A stretch of DNA of 64,000 nucleotides from Monocercomonoides exilis (GCA_001643675.2 LSRY02000067.1:64501-128500); one strand, 5' to 3'. Counted from the stretch's first letter, positions 25,277 to 37,167 are shown. Numbers and translations are program-made. The notes: generated by a model not told the origin, from the letters alone.

Positions 25277-26149
25277 GATTACCAAATCATGAATATTTGA
25301 TACAATGCAGATAAAATTGGGAAATTTGAATTAATGGAGGTTTTTTAATAACCCTCTGTTAATTTGAATAAAGACCACTTAATTCAAATTAAAGGCCAAA
25401 AATTAAAAATCAACAAGAGATTTTGAATTAGAAAAGATCATTTTGATTTATAATAATTGTGGGAAGGGAAAATAAAACATACAAAAAACACTGAAATAAT
25501 TGAAGTGGAAATAAAAGAAAAATCAAACTTTTTTTTGACAGTCTTATTAACCAAACCTTGAAAATTCTACGGAAGCTTGTTAACACGCTTTAATTAAATA
25601 AATTTTAAATAAATAATTTGCAGATAAAGTGAAAATATTATTTGTTTTGAGTTTTGTGTGAAGAAAGATTCGCTTCGAAGATAATTTTTATCGTTTTTGC
25701 ATTAATAATGAAAAGAAAACAACATAATTCTGATAATTTCACGAGAAAAATATTTCCCTGCAAACTTTTCATTAAGCTGTTAATATTTTCACAACAAACA
25801 TTGCACAGCGACGTTTAAGTTGAAAAATCAAAGGCTAATTTCTTTTGCTTTTATCATTTCCTCAATTTCATTTAATTCTGTCTATCATGTTTTTTCCTGA
25901 TGTTTCTATTTCAAAAATTAAAAATGATCTTTCTCTTTTTCTTTCTTAAAAAACTCCCTCTTTCTTTTCATCTTGTAAGTCATCTTTATTTTCGTCATCA
26001 ATTCTTTCAACCTTTTCATTCTTCATCCTCGCAAACATGTTATGCAGGCTACTTTTCAAAGAATAGTGAATCTTCTTTGTACCTTCGCTTCTGTTTCCAT
26101 TAAAATATCTCTTTCTAATTATTTTTCAGCTCCTCTGTTTCTAAAGCAC
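24695..26149. other. Intergenic region with poly(T)
   Basis: AT-rich DNA containing a T-run of about 28 at 25,249-25,276 and a short pair AATTTGAAT/ATTCAAATT near 25,360-25,390. Small ORFs are Phe/Leu-rich artefacts. I see no gene. Confidence 0.6.
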
Positions 26150-27960
26150 TCGTTTTTCTTTGCTCATTAAGTTGCTTGTAAAAGTGGAGCTTCTCACAGA
26201 AAACGAATTGGCAGGGGCAGATGAGGCGAATGAGATGCACCCGCAATTGGTAGCTGTCTATCGGTGTTGTGGAGCTGAGTCGATGTTGGTGATGGTGCAG
26301 TTGGTGAGGGAGAGGGAGAGGACAGGGGAGGTGGCAGAGGAGAGGACACAGCTGGAGAGGAAGGCTGTGGAGGTGATGTGCGTTATATTGGAGGAATTGA
26401 GGGTGAGGGGAGCTGTGAGGGAGGTGAGGTGGAAGATGCTTTGGCTGTTGAGGGCGAGTTGGGTGATTGCTGTGTGGTTGAGTGCAAGTGAGCCAGCAGT
26501 GAGGAAGAAGAGGGGTGTGGTGATTGATGATGAAGATGGGGTTGTTCTGGTGATGGTGGTTGTGTTGAGATTGAGAGAAGGGGAGTTTTGGGAAAGGTGG
26601 AAGAGGATGGGGGTGATTTGGTTTGAGGAGTTGTGGGCGATGGCGAGGGCAGAGACTGTGAGGGAGCCCTGGGTCTGTTGGAAGAGGGCAGAAGTGGCAG
26701 ATGGATCGGGGGATGATGATGAAGAGGAAAATGATGACAGAGGTTGAGGAATTCCACTGGATGCGATGGTGGTGGCAGTTGTTCCATTTCCAGTGACTTA
26801 TGTTTCAGCAGCATTGAAGGTGAGAGTCTGAGTTGGAACAAATATTGAGATGAGGAGTGTGAGTGAAGCATCTTGGAAAAGAACAAAACCGCTGAGCGCA
26901 TATTCAATGGTGGCACATGGGGTTTGTTGGGGTCTGCCACAGGCATCGACATCAGTTCCATTGCTGGCAACGATTTTGTTCTGGGCAACGAGGTGGAGCC
27001 AGCCATCAAAAGTTTCATTGTCTGCTTGTCCATTATTGTACACTCTTTTTGTTGGAGTTGTTGAGCCACAATTCTCGAATGGAGATTGAGTGATGCTGCT
27101 TCCACTGAAGAACACATCGTTTCCTCTGCCATTGGCTGCAGTGTTGCCATCAAAGAAACAGAATGTGATGAATTTTATTCCATTCATCCAGGAAAAAGTT
27201 GAATAGAAGAAAATGGCAGCACCTCCAAAAGATGCGGAAGCAGTCAGTTTGTTATTAATAAATCGGCAATCATTGATAGAAAACTGGCTTGGTTTGTTTC
27301 CTGGAGGATTATAAAATGTGAGTGAACCAGCAGAATCTCCACCGGAATTTGAAATGCACTTGCATTTGGAAAACAGGAATTGACCGTTTGATGGGAAACC
27401 GCCAATATTAAAATACCAACCAGTTCCGCACCAATTTGTGATCGAACAACTTTCCACTCTGTTTTCTGAGAATGAATAAACGGAATTTGACTGTGGGGTA
27501 TATATTACAACAGCTCCTCCATGAGTGGCCGAACAACTTGTGAACGTGGATTTTGTGAGAGAGATTTTCAACAAACGATCACAACATAACGCTCCACCTG
27601 CAGTATTACCTGTACATGAACAATTGTGAAATGAACAAGAAGTGATGGTGAGGTTGGCATTTGTGCAGTTGACTTTTAGAGCACCTCCATAATCATTTTG
27701 TCCATTTGAATCGTTCCATTCACACCATTCAAAGCGATGGCTGTTTTCATCGAATGAGCCCAATCTTCCAGGTGATTTTCTTTGAGATTTTGTTCCAACG
27801 TGAACGATAGGTGCATTTGGAGAAGAACGTGCTTGGTGAAGAAAAGAAGAATTGAATACAGAAAGAGAAATGGATTGGCTGTTGAGGGAAGGGAGGATTG
27901 AACAGTCGATGGTGTTTTGAGTGAGTTAGAAGAGACAACTGAAGAAAAGGACGAGAGAGA
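26150..27960 (-). pseudogene. Pmp-like beta-helix pseudogene with in-frame stops
   Basis: One minus-strand frame is Pmp-like from about 27,960 to 26,150: SILPSLNSQSISLSVFNSSF, RFEWCEWNDSNGQNDYGGAL, GNTAGGALCCDRLLKISLTK, SCSATHGGAVVIYTPQ, then a module start DACGRPQQTPCATIEYALSG, and finally NCGCISFASSAPANSFSVRS. The frame never shifts, but it is closed by TAA at 27,926-27,928, TAA at 26,798-26,800 and TAG at 26,258-26,260. It lacks the C-terminal membrane anchor and ends near 26,150, so it is truncated. The 196-codon ORF on the plus strand at 26,160-26,747 is the antisense of this Ser/Thr-rich part. Confidence 0.75.
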
Positions 27961-29208
27961 ATTAATTGTGTGATCAAAATAATTTTATATGTGTTTGCAA
28001 GTAATTCTGAGTAAAAATACTTCAAATTTTTGATCATCCATATATGAAAGGCTTTCTGTGCTTTAGGCATGAAAGAAAAATGTGTAATCGGCTAAATAAT
28101 TAGATAAATATCGAAAAAGTTGAATTTGATAAAAAATAGAAATGTTTATTACTCGACAGGAAATCTTGAAAAACAACCAAACATTCTTTTTAAAATTCAG
28201 TGTTTTATATATGTTTTGTTAATGATTTTTAACATTGTCTTTAAACAAGGTGAAAAATGAAAACAAATATCATTTGAAAAAAGCTGTAGATTGAAACGGG
28301 AAAAGCAGAGTAATCCAAAGTGAATAGATAGACATTTCATTGAAGTTGCTACTGGTGAAACAATTATAAGAAACAACTTTCAATTGCGAAGAAATAAACT
28401 AAAAATTTGATGAAGCTTTTATGATTTGTATATTGGGAAAAATGAATTTTTAATAGTAATAATCAGACGTACTCGCATTACATAACTCACGTTTTCGATA
28501 ACATAGGTTGGAATAGCACTTTAAACGAATTATTGAATTATTCTATTTTTTTTAGAAGTTGATTATTGAAAGATCAAAATTTTTGCAAAAAGAGAATCAA
28601 AAAAAAAACTTCAGTATTTCATATCAATCTTTCATGCTAATAATCTGACACAATCATTTTTCATGTTTTGCACATTCAATTCAAAATAGGATGAAGATTT
28701 TAAAAATAAGCAAGTCAATTAAAATAAATAGGGGTTATTTAAAATAACCCCCACAATTTTAAATTATTTTTCTATTTAAATTATGTGATTCAATCTGCAT
28801 TGAATCTATTGTTTTATGTTATTAAGTTTCAAATGTTTTGAATCAAAATAAATAATCAAAGAATAGCAATTTATCTATTAAACATTTGTTTTATAAATTT
28901 ACATGTAATTTTTGAAACAAAAAACGAAAATTCGAAAATAACTCAAGAATGTTCCTTTTCTTGCCTTGGAGCAGACTTTTATTAATCATATCTCTTGACT
29001 ATATTAAACAAAGAAAGAGGAATTAATCTCAATCCAGACAAAAGACAAAAATCTACTAAAATTGTTTTCAACTAAATACAATAAAAATAGCTCACTTTTT
29101 TATAGAATTCATTAAATAACATGATTTACAATAAATAAAAGTGATAAAATGTTCTTAAAATTAAAAACATTCTTTTGCTTTTAAAAAAAAGAATTTCTTT
29201 TTATTCTT
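27961..29208. other. Intergenic region
   Basis: About 1.2 kb of AT-rich DNA between two minus-strand Pmp-like loci. It contains a small palindrome GGGGTTATTTAAAATAACCCC near 28,731. No gene recognised. Confidence 0.6.
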
Positions 29209-32200
29209 TCAGTCTTCCATCCAAGGCTCTTGACTGTCAAAAGGAATTTTGAATTCTTGTGTTGTCGAAGAAGTCAAAGTGCTCATCGTATTCATCGAAT
29301 AGTTGCCTTTGCTCATCATCGGCTCGGTCAGAGCAAGCATCTCCTTCATTTTCTTCAGCTTCTTCGTGTAATGTCTGACCGCAATCGCACTCACGGCAAC
29401 TAATGCAACACTCACACACGCAATCACCGCAATCGCCCACACAGGAAACTTTGCCTCAGTCTTCTGCGGCTTTGAAGCACTCAGCATGAACACCTGCACA
29501 CGCTCCTGCTGCTCCTCCGTCTTCCAATACAAAAGCGTCACTGACACCGACGCGTCTTTGTCCATTTCGGAAAATGTCTCCTGCGGAATCTCTCCTTCCG
29601 CATACGTCTCGTTCATATGCTTCGAAAACTCAAACACTTTGCTGCATTCGGCGCTATTTGAAGTATAATTCACCTCAAACGTCAAGTTGCAGGGAATCAG
29701 TTTTTCGCCTTTAAACACAATCGTCGGGTTAACTCTTGTGCTGACATACTCCACCGAATTAAGCGCCGGTCTGAAAAACAGCGGAAGCTCTTCTTTGATT
29801 GCTGCCCCAGTCACATTACAGCTTTCCCGCTGCATCCAAAGCGAGGAGCCTGTTTCCACGCCATCACCGCTCTTCAGCTTGTCAATGAGAAGACTGCCTT
29901 CGACACAGCGGATGTTGTGCAAGGCAGAAGGGAAGCCCTCAAACTTCGGCGAGTTCAGGCTGAACGAGCAGTCGTCGATGCTGACTCTGCTCTTCAGAAC
30001 ATACAGCCCGCCAACGGAGCATCTTTGGAAGGAGACATTTATCAGCTTCACTTGGTTAGACAAGAACGCATACAACGCTCCCGTCTTCCAATCACAAGGC
30101 GAACGCACGCTGTTGTTTGCGATGCTTTCAGATAGATCAGAGAACAGCACCGAATGCAGACGTGGCTTCAACAGAAAAGAAGAAGGAATGATAAGACAAT
30201 CAGCGTTTGCTCCAAATGCTGCTGCTTCGACGCGCTCTGTTTCATGCTGCTCTTCTGGATGATGTCGAATCTCGGAGAATTCGCCTTGGTCAATCAGCAC
30301 ATTACACTTCTGAATGTTAACAGCACATCCAATGTTAAAGTTCACAGAGCAGTCCTTGATTGAGATGCTTGTGATACTCAGCTGCGAATAAAGATTCATC
30401 AAATAAATAAGCCCTTCGGAACGAGGACCCGCATCGACTTTATTAAAAACGAGAGAAGACAACTTGATGAAGCATCCATTTGAACTGGAAGGATTAACCA
30501 AGCTTCCAGACCGGCTGCTGCTGAGAGACAAGCTCCCAGATGAATTGGGACTGTAGATTTTGATCGCCATCCAGTTGAACAGGTCCACATTTACCATCTC
30601 CAAATGATCGATTGTCAGCGGCACTCGGTCGTCATCGTCTCCTTCCGGATAGTCCAAGCGCTCAATCTCAATTATTCCTTCGAAATTGGGATCCTTTTTG
30701 AACGACACGTTGTATATCCGTGTTGATGTGAGGTTGACAATCGTGGAGGGATTCAAATCAAAAAGTTTGCTTTGAAAGAGAAGATCGCATATGTGAATAT
30801 TAGTGGCAAACAATTTTCCTTTCAAGGTCTGTATCAAAATTGGAGTTATCAGCACATTTTCACTGCTCGATTCATCAGAACTGAATTCGCACGAGTCAAG
30901 CATAAGATCGCCTTCTTTCATCCGAATGAAAATCGAATGGCTTGTTCCGAACTCCGGCGAGAATGAAAAGATCAGCCGCTGCATCTGCGTCATCACAGAA
31001 CACTCAAACACCGCCAGCCCAGCCACATAGGAAAGCACCGTTGAGTTCACAAACACCGTCGCCGATGACCCGATATCCCTTTGTGTCAGCCCAGAATTCG
31101 TGAGTCGGATGTCGCTGGTGAGTGTGGTGTTGTCGATGATGCACAGCGACCCGTACTCTGTCAGCGACAGATGGTTCACTCCTTTCGTGAGCGAGTAGCA
31201 CGGATTGCTGATCTCTCCACAATCTTGGTTGTCTTCGCTTGCAGATGACACATACACATAAATCAGGCGCGTGTACGCAAACAGCCGGATCACATCCACA
31301 ACCTCACTCTCACCCGCATCCATCGCAGCAATCGCTAAGTTTTCCTCAATCTTCGCAGCATCCAGCGGAAACAAGATGTCATTCAACTGTTTTCTATAAT
31401 CCTTGCAAAGCAGAAAGGCCAATGGACCATGCTTTGCCGTGTTTGAAGAGCTCTGAACGAGATTGAAGGTGATCAACGCCAACGAAGTGATGTCTGTGCC
31501 GTGCATAGACAAGTCGATATACGCAGCTCCTCCGCTTCCTCCGTTCGAGCAAAAGCAGCTTGTGAATTTAACACCCAAAAAATAGCATCCGTACTTATTG
31601 TCGGAGGTCGTACAGATAACTCCTCCTTTCATCGAATTCCTGTTTCCGCAGCTTTCAAACGAAGAATTCTCAAATTTCATCACTTGGTTGATCTCTGCAA
31701 ACACAACCTCATCTGTGTCAGACACAAACGATGCTGCCGCCCCTGAACTTCCACTGTCAGCACGTTGAACACAAACAACATTGCAATTATCCAGATGGAA
31801 TGTGCCTGTGTGGTTGGAACGGGCAAAAAATGACGTTCTATCGAAAGAGAGATGTGATATGTTGCAGTTATGAAGCAGATACTCAGAATCAGTGGTGGAA
31901 AGGAGAAGCGGTCGGAGAATTTGATACTTATAATTTGAGCTGACGCAAGAAGAAGAAGAAGAAGAATGAATATCATTCGCATCATCGAGTTTGGTTGTGA
32001 TGGTGATTCCCTGAAACGAAACCACCCTCTTCCTCTTCGCACTTGACACCTCAAAAAGCGTCATAGAAGTGCTTGCCCACGACGACTCATTGATAAAAAA
32101 AGTGAGGGTTCGGAACTGCGCTTCGGCATCCTTAATTAAAAACAGAGATTGGGTGGCGGATTGGCTGTCAGATGTTAATCCCTGTGTGGTGTCGATGATG

Positions 32201-34191
32201 TTCTTGAATGGGCTTTGGCCTTCAATAAGTGCAGCTTGAAACTCAAGCACAATAGTTCGCGTCTCCTTCATCAGCATATCTGCCTCGACGTGGATACTCT
32301 TCCTGTACTTCGGAAATTTCTGGTTGATTGCAAAGAAGATGGACTCACACGGCAGCTGCCCAGCTGCCCCGCACAGATCATCTTTGTCTGCTGCATCTGG
32401 CCCTCCCACCGCACGAAAAGGAATCCGGATGAGGGTGCTGCTTATGTCAACAAAAGCATCGTTTGCCTTCGCAAAAAGGGAAGAGTGGGCAAAGGAGTTG
32501 GTGAAGCATTGCGAAAAGATGTTCTTCGGTTCGCTGATGACGCCATTACTGTCAAAGATGATGGCGTCATTCGCATAAACCTCCACAAGTTTCTTGTTGT
32601 AATTCGATTCAAACCGGCAGCCAAAGAACAAAGCGGAATCTGCTTCTGTCAAACGCCCTTTGCCGCACATCCAAAACAACCCGCCAGCATCATTTGCACT
32701 ACACTGCATGAAGAAGCAATCTGTAGCACACGGATGTTGATGAGAGTTTTCGTTCTTTACGAAGCAGCCGCCTCCAGAGCCGTGTACTGAAAACATGCAG
32801 TTATTCGAGCGAAACTCGCAAGAGATTATCAAATAGAACCTCTGTTCGTTCGCATCTGAATGTTCAGAAAGGTGAAGTTTGGAAGAGGTTGTTCCGTTAA
32901 AAGGAGGCTCAATGCCTGCTTCTGGGGGCTCTGATTGGATTGATGATGTGGAAGAAGGTGTTGATGACGTAGATGAAGTGAGTGAAGTGGGTGATGCGAA
33001 TGATGCATACATTGTAATTACCACAGGATTATCGCCACTTACACTTTCTGCAAACAAGCCTGCACCATTTTCTTTGCACGAGCAATCTGAAAAAACAGTT
33101 TCAGAAAATATCGCCCTCTTCGATATTGAGGAGACATGGACAGCACCGCCACAGCCTCTGGATGCTATACACATCGAGAACGAAGACTGATTCACTTCAA
33201 CAGAATTAACATGTCTGAAAAAAATGGCTCCCCCATCTTGAGTTGCATCGCATTCGAGGAACGAGCAACGCAGCACAGAAATTTTAATAGACGTGTGATT
33301 ATGCGAAAAAAGCGCTCCGCCGCAGGACGAAGGGTCGTTTAGAGGATGATTAATGTCATCGACTTTGCACCTCTTAAATGTATCATCTGAAAATGCACTG
33401 TTTGTATTTGGTGTTATAATCGTTTGATTGTTGTGAACATTGTTAGCAACGGAGTTTTTAAGTCGAATGCAATTGCTGTAAGTATTATTGGAAGATCGAA
33501 AATCCCAGCCATCATTGCAAAACCCATGAACAAGTGATCCATATAAATAATTATCAACCGAAAATAAATAATTGCAACGCAACGTAGATGAACAAAGAGA
33601 CTTGTCTAAGCAATTTGAATATGGAAATTGAACGCTCTCTTCTCTACGTAATGAGGTGAAATTGCTGAATAATGAAGAAACAATTGTCTCTTCGCAATGA
33701 TATCCTTGAGACAAAAATGAAGAATATGAAGGAAAGAATAATAAAAGAGATGATGCAGAAGTTGATTCAAGAAACACTTTTGAACTTGGAGATGATGCTT
33801 CCACAAGATTACTAACAGAATTATTTATGCAAGAAAAAAAGAAGGATATATTCGAAAAATAAACGCTACCGCATGATCTTATGATAGGACGCAAATTTAA
33901 AGATTTGAATTCAAGAACATTGCGCTTGGCCACAAAAGATGATTGAGAATCCAATGAAGATAAAGCATCAAATGAATGATGAAAAGTTTTAAGATTAATC
34001 AACGTAAGTGATGAGTTTATAATTGAAAAAATAAAAGAATCAGAATTTATGTTCGTTTGCATATGCTGAGACAATGATGAACTTGCAATTATTGTCGAAT
34101 AAGCATTTTGTTTATTAGAACGTTGAGGGCTTTGCAAAAATGAAACAGCGTTAACTATAATTGTACACCATGAAAAGCATATTAATATCAT
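29209..34191 (-). CDS. Intact Pmp-like beta-helix type I membrane protein
   Basis: A single open reading frame of 1660 residues from an ATG at 34,191 (the longer frame upstream only adds a TTG start). The N-terminus MILICFSWCTIIVNAVSF is a signal peptide. The body is a parallel beta-helix of GGxF/GGA rungs, for example DPSSCGGALFSHNHTSIK, ECDATQDGGAIFFRHVNSVE and SCFCSNGGSGGAAYIDL. New modules open with a CG-x(n)-PC motif (DLCGAAGQLPCESIFFAINQ, DCGEISNPCYSLTKGVNHLS). A transmembrane helix (PVWAIAVIACVSVALVAVSA) precedes a basic patch and a tail of about 50 residues ending near DSQEPWMED. It is the only uninterrupted member of the five Pmp-like loci here. Function is inferred: a surface adhesin-like or glycocalyx protein. 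No catalytic domain is seen, and the tail carries no kinase domain. Confidence 0.88.
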   Translation of the reverse strand: MILICFSWCTIIVNAVSFLQSPQRSNKQNAYSTIIASSSLSQHMQTNINSDSFIFSIINSSLTLINLKTFHHSFDALSSLDSQSSFVAKRNVLEFKSLNLRPIIRSCGSVYFSNISFFFSCINNSVSNLVEASSPSSKVFLESTSASSLLLFFPSYSSFLSQGYHCEETIVSSLFSNFTSLRREESVQFPYSNCLDKSLCSSTLRCNYLFSVDNYLYGSLVHGFCNDGWDFRSSNNTYSNCIRLKNSVANNVHNNQTIITPNTNSAFSDDTFKRCKVDDINHPLNDPSSCGGALFSHNHTSIKISVLRCSFLECDATQDGGAIFFRHVNSVEVNQSSFSMCIASRGCGGAVHVSSISKRAIFSETVFSDCSCKENGAGLFAESVSGDNPVVITMYASFASPTSLTSSTSSTPSSTSSIQSEPPEAGIEPPFNGTTSSKLHLSEHSDANEQRFYLIISCEFRSNNCMFSVHGSGGGCFVKNENSHQHPCATDCFFMQCSANDAGGLFWMCGKGRLTEADSALFFGCRFESNYNKKLVEVYANDAIIFDSNGVISEPKNIFSQCFTNSFAHSSLFAKANDAFVDISSTLIRIPFRAVGGPDAADKDDLCGAAGQLPCESIFFAINQKFPKYRKSIHVEADMLMKETRTIVLEFQAALIEGQSPFKNIIDTTQGLTSDSQSATQSLFLIKDAEAQFRTLTFFINESSWASTSMTLFEVSSAKRKRVVSFQGITITTKLDDANDIHSSSSSSCVSSNYKYQILRPLLLSTTDSEYLLHNCNISHLSFDRTSFFARSNHTGTFHLDNCNVVCVQRADSGSSGAAASFVSDTDEVVFAEINQVMKFENSSFESCGNRNSMKGGVICTTSDNKYGCYFLGVKFTSCFCSNGGSGGAAYIDLSMHGTDITSLALITFNLVQSSSNTAKHGPLAFLLCKDYRKQLNDILFPLDAAKIEENLAIAAMDAGESEVVDVIRLFAYTRLIYVYVSSASEDNQDCGEISNPCYSLTKGVNHLSLTEYGSLCIIDNTTLTSDIRLTNSGLTQRDIGSSATVFVNSTVLSYVAGLAVFECSVMTQMQRLIFSFSPEFGTSHSIFIRMKEGDLMLDSCEFSSDESSSENVLITPILIQTLKGKLFATNIHICDLLFQSKLFDLNPSTIVNLTSTRIYNVSFKKDPNFEGIIEIERLDYPEGDDDDRVPLTIDHLEMVNVDLFNWMAIKIYSPNSSGSLSLSSSRSGSLVNPSSSNGCFIKLSSLVFNKVDAGPRSEGLIYLMNLYSQLSITSISIKDCSVNFNIGCAVNIQKCNVLIDQGEFSEIRHHPEEQHETERVEAAAFGANADCLIIPSSFLLKPRLHSVLFSDLSESIANNSVRSPCDWKTGALYAFLSNQVKLINVSFQRCSVGGLYVLKSRVSIDDCSFSLNSPKFEGFPSALHNIRCVEGSLLIDKLKSGDGVETGSSLWMQRESCNVTGAAIKEELPLFFRPALNSVEYVSTRVNPTIVFKGEKLIPCNLTFEVNYTSNSAECSKVFEFSKHMNETYAEGEIPQETFSEMDKDASVSVTLLYWKTEEQQERVQVFMLSASKPQKTEAKFPVWAIAVIACVSVALVAVSAIAVRHYTKKLKKMKEMLALTEPMMSKGNYSMNTMSTLTSSTTQEFKIPFDSQEPWMED

Positions 34192-34558
34192 CAAAATTGA
34201 TGATGAAAGCAAATACTATCTCAACAGTAAGACAGAATTTGCAATAAATTATAAAAAATATTTGATCTCTTTCATAATAAATTATGCTTTTTCATGAAAA
34301 TTAACATTAAACCTATTTTTTTATTATCTATATGTAAATAGAATAGAACATCTCTCCAAATAAAGCAGAGACGTGTTTTTATTAAAATATTATGATGTAA
34401 ACAAAACATTTTTCAAAATAATTACGTGTTTCAATCATATATCATGAATCCGAAAATGAAATGAAAACAAAATTCGTATATGCGACAAATAATTTTCACC
34501 ATTTTCCCCAAATATCTCAAATATTAAATTAACTCCATTAAAAGTTTTTCAACAATTA

Positions 34559-34936
34559 CAGATATCGCATAAAATAACTGACATCGCTCAAAATACCGGA
34601 CAAGATCGATTTCACAATAACCGCAAGAAGAAAAATTCTGACAAATTTCCTGAAAATATATCTCGTCAACGCAAACTCATTTGATAAACGAGACTTTCAA
34701 AATAGCTTCATTTGTGCTCAGAAATAATTAATGATTGAAATTTCGGAGAAACTCAAAATCCTATTTCTCCGAGTTTTCTTTTTTAATTTTCTCAGAGTAC
34801 AAATGAAGCTATTTTGAAAGTCTCGTTTATAAATTGAGTTTGTTTTGATGAGATATATTCTGAGGAAAATTGTCAGAATTATTTCTCTTGCAGTTATTGT
34901 GAAATCAATCTTGTCCGGTATTTTAAGCGATATCTG
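34559..34936. mobile_element. Fold-back MITE with TA target duplication
   Basis: Two arms of about 150 bp are imperfect reverse complements: 34,559-34,728 and 34,790-34,936. The ends are CAGATATCGC and GCGATATCTG, each flanked by TA, as expected for Tc1/mariner/pogo-type insertion. The left arm carries an extra 18-19 nt that partly repeats the end sequence. The loop holds a second perfect 9-bp hairpin (TCGGAGAAA/TTTCTCCGA). There is no ORF. A pogo-type transposase relic begins about 170 bp to the right, but its flanks do not share these ends. Confidence 0.75.
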
Positions 34937-34968
34937 TATTGCTGTTCAATTGTGTGCAGATATTCACT

Positions 34969-36623
34969 GTTCTTGTTAATTGTTAATTCTTTTTGTATCA
35001 TTGAAAAAAAAGAAAAACATAAATTTGATGAATATTTTGTTTATTTGATCATGTTATTTTTGAAATGCTCAATGAAACATGAATGAAAAAAACTCTTAAA
35101 CATATCTATTGTTCACCAAGTATTGTTTTTTGTGGAAGTCCAAAATAAACTGGCATTCTGTCTATGTTCATTATTCCACATTCACTTCCCTTTGTTTGTC
35201 TTGTTTTTCTTGTACATGAAAGCGGCAATGATTTGTTGTCCAATTTCACAATTTCGATCACTTTTTTGAAGCTTTCTTCAAAGATCTGGGACGTTGAAGG
35301 AGTTTTATGAAAATCATTCGCAAGCCCACTTTCTTTAAATGCAGAAAAAATGTTGATCGATGAAGAAACTTGCAGAATGGCATTCACTGCAACCTACAAA
35401 AGTTGTTCCATACTATCATGCGTTGAACCTGATCTTACCTGTTGAATTTGAAGTTTCCAAAGTGAAAAAATCAATAAATCCAATGACTGTAACAAGAGTG
35501 TTGTATTCGGAGGCAAAATTAAAAGCAAAATATTTTCATTAGCAAGACGAGTTAATACATTATCCGATAGGTGGATTCTGCAACCATCAAGAATCAACAC
35601 TGCCTGTGCGTGTTTATCTGGCAAAATCATTCTTTTGATGTTGACATGAGGAATGAAAAGTTTCTCAATCCAGTTTTCAAGCAACTCCTTTGTGAAATAA
35701 GACGAATTTCCGATTTCTTCTCAACCATGAATTCCGATTTGATAGCCTAGAGACCGAATGGATCTTGTGTTGAACGGTTTTTGCACCAGAAAACAAGGAG
35801 GGACAAAAGTACCATCAAGAGAAATACAATGAAGCAATGATAACCTTTTTTCTCCTTTGTCAACAGGCGTGTGATCAATTGCACGATTTTCATTTGTTCC
35901 GACTATAAGGTTCATCTTTCTTGTATCTTCATGCGCGTGATAGTCTGATTCATCAGCACAGAAGATCATGGATGAATATTTTCCACATACATATTGAACC
36001 AAATGATTTTTCCAGGTGATAATGCTTTGTTCCGATATTTTCATTCTTTTTTCTTCACTCACGCTTGAAGATTCGACCATCAATTCCTCGCAATGCCTTT
36101 TTATGAATGAAGAATGAAAATTGTGAGAAGGAGTTTTATGACAAACTTTTGCAACAACGGCTCTTAGCGTTTTCGGTGTGATTTGCTTTCTTTTATCTCT
36201 CAGATTTTTTAGTATTTCCATGACTCATTTTTCTTGCTTTCGAGTCATCAACATGTTTTTTTTGTCAATTTCCTTTTTCCTTATATATCCGGTTCGAATC
36301 TGACAGACAAGGCTCGGTGTGCAGTTGAGTGCCTTTGCAATTCGCACGTTAGAAGGAATTTTAACTTTTCTCATTTAGCAAGCGTTGAAGAAGGAACGAA
36401 TCAATGAAACTTTCGTTTTTGAAGTGTTTCGCAACCAGAATGATGAAATGAAGTGCAGGTCCAATTTTGGAATTAATCTTGTAAAAATGTTTCAAACGAA
36501 GATGAACTAAAAGTTGAAATAACGGAAGGCATTTCCAATAATAAGATAGTCAAATTTGTTTAACTGAAACAACCATAATAATTAAAGAATTATCGTTGGC
36601 AACAATTAACAATTAACATGAAC
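34969..36623 (-). mobile_element. Possible pogo-like transposon with 20-bp inverted ends
   Basis: 34,969-34,988 (GTTCTTGTTAATTGTTAATT) and 36,604-36,623 are reverse complements at 19 of 20 positions and bracket the transposase relic, giving an element of about 1.65 kb. The repeats are A/T-rich, and no TA duplication flanks them, so the ends could be chance or eroded. Confidence 0.4.
35106..36374 (-). pseudogene. pogo/CENP-B-type (DDE_1) transposase relic
   Basis: One continuous minus-strand frame of 423 codons from an ATG at 36,374. The N-terminus has a helix-turn-helix-like stretch (VRIAKALNCTPSLVCQIRTG). Next come MIFCADESDYHAHEDTRKMN (first Asp of the DDE triad) and then LILDGCRIHLSDNVLTRLAN with LLLILPPNTTLLLQSLDLL, the classic second-Asp and PPNTT region of the DDE superfamily endonuclease. 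The frame is interrupted by TGA at 36,225-36,227, TGA at 35,721-35,723 and TAG at 35,394-35,396, with no frameshift. As it stands the gene cannot give a full transposase unless the stops are read through. Confidence 0.8.
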
Positions 36624-36996
36624 GATGAGTGACTGAATCGAATTTAAAAAAAAAAACGAACTTTCAATTCAAAATCGGAATCAACAAATACACAAATATA
36701 AAATGTATTTTAAGGTTTTATTTTTTATCTTCAAAATCCTGTGACACACAAATTTATCATTTAGAATAAACAAATTGAATTTTCAATTCAGTTTGCTCAC
36801 TGTGATAAATATTTGCGAAGAAAATGCTTATTAATATTTCTTTATTTTTGATACTTTCTTAAGAATGAAAAGAAATTTTTAAATATTTTTCAGAAACCCA
36901 CAACAAGTATTTTTCCAATAAATTAAATATTTTTTGATGGAAGAGAAGTGGTTTGAAACTTTATAGATGCGATTACTTAACTAAATTGTTGTTAGT

Positions 36997-37158
36997 AATA
37001 TTTATGGTTGTTCTTCACCTGCTCAACCAGTTTCACTTCAGTTTAATGACAAAAACATTTGTTCACATCATTTTTGCATTAATCATTTGAAAATAGCATT
37101 GGATTCTATTAACTCGGGGCCAAAGATGTGTCCTATGTGCCAGTGTGAAATTAATTAG
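36997..37158 (+). CDS. RING-finger-like exon fragment
   Basis: An open segment after a possible acceptor (TTGTTAG) reads NDKNICSHHFCINHLK and GPKMCPMCQCEIN before a TAG. The spacing C-x2-H-x2-C-x2-H followed by CPMC resembles the second half of a RING or similar zinc finger. No first half is visible upstream, so this is either the last exon of a gene I cannot trace or a relic. The following 60 bases (37,168-37,225) contain a diverged copy of its middle. Confidence 0.3.
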   Translation, partial: NIYGCSSPAQPVSLQFNDKNICSHHFCINHLKIALDSINSGPKMCPMCQCEIN

Positions 37159-37167
37159 ATCATTTTT

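Noticed and set aside
26160-26747. 196-codon plus-strand ORF
   Set aside because: Antisense of the Ser/Thr-rich part of the minus-strand Pmp-like relic, whose rungs and CG/PC motif continue through this region.
36280-36310. CCGGTTCGAATCTGA resembling a tRNA T-arm
   Set aside because: No matching acceptor, D- or anticodon stems lie around it, and the sequence is inside the transposase frame.
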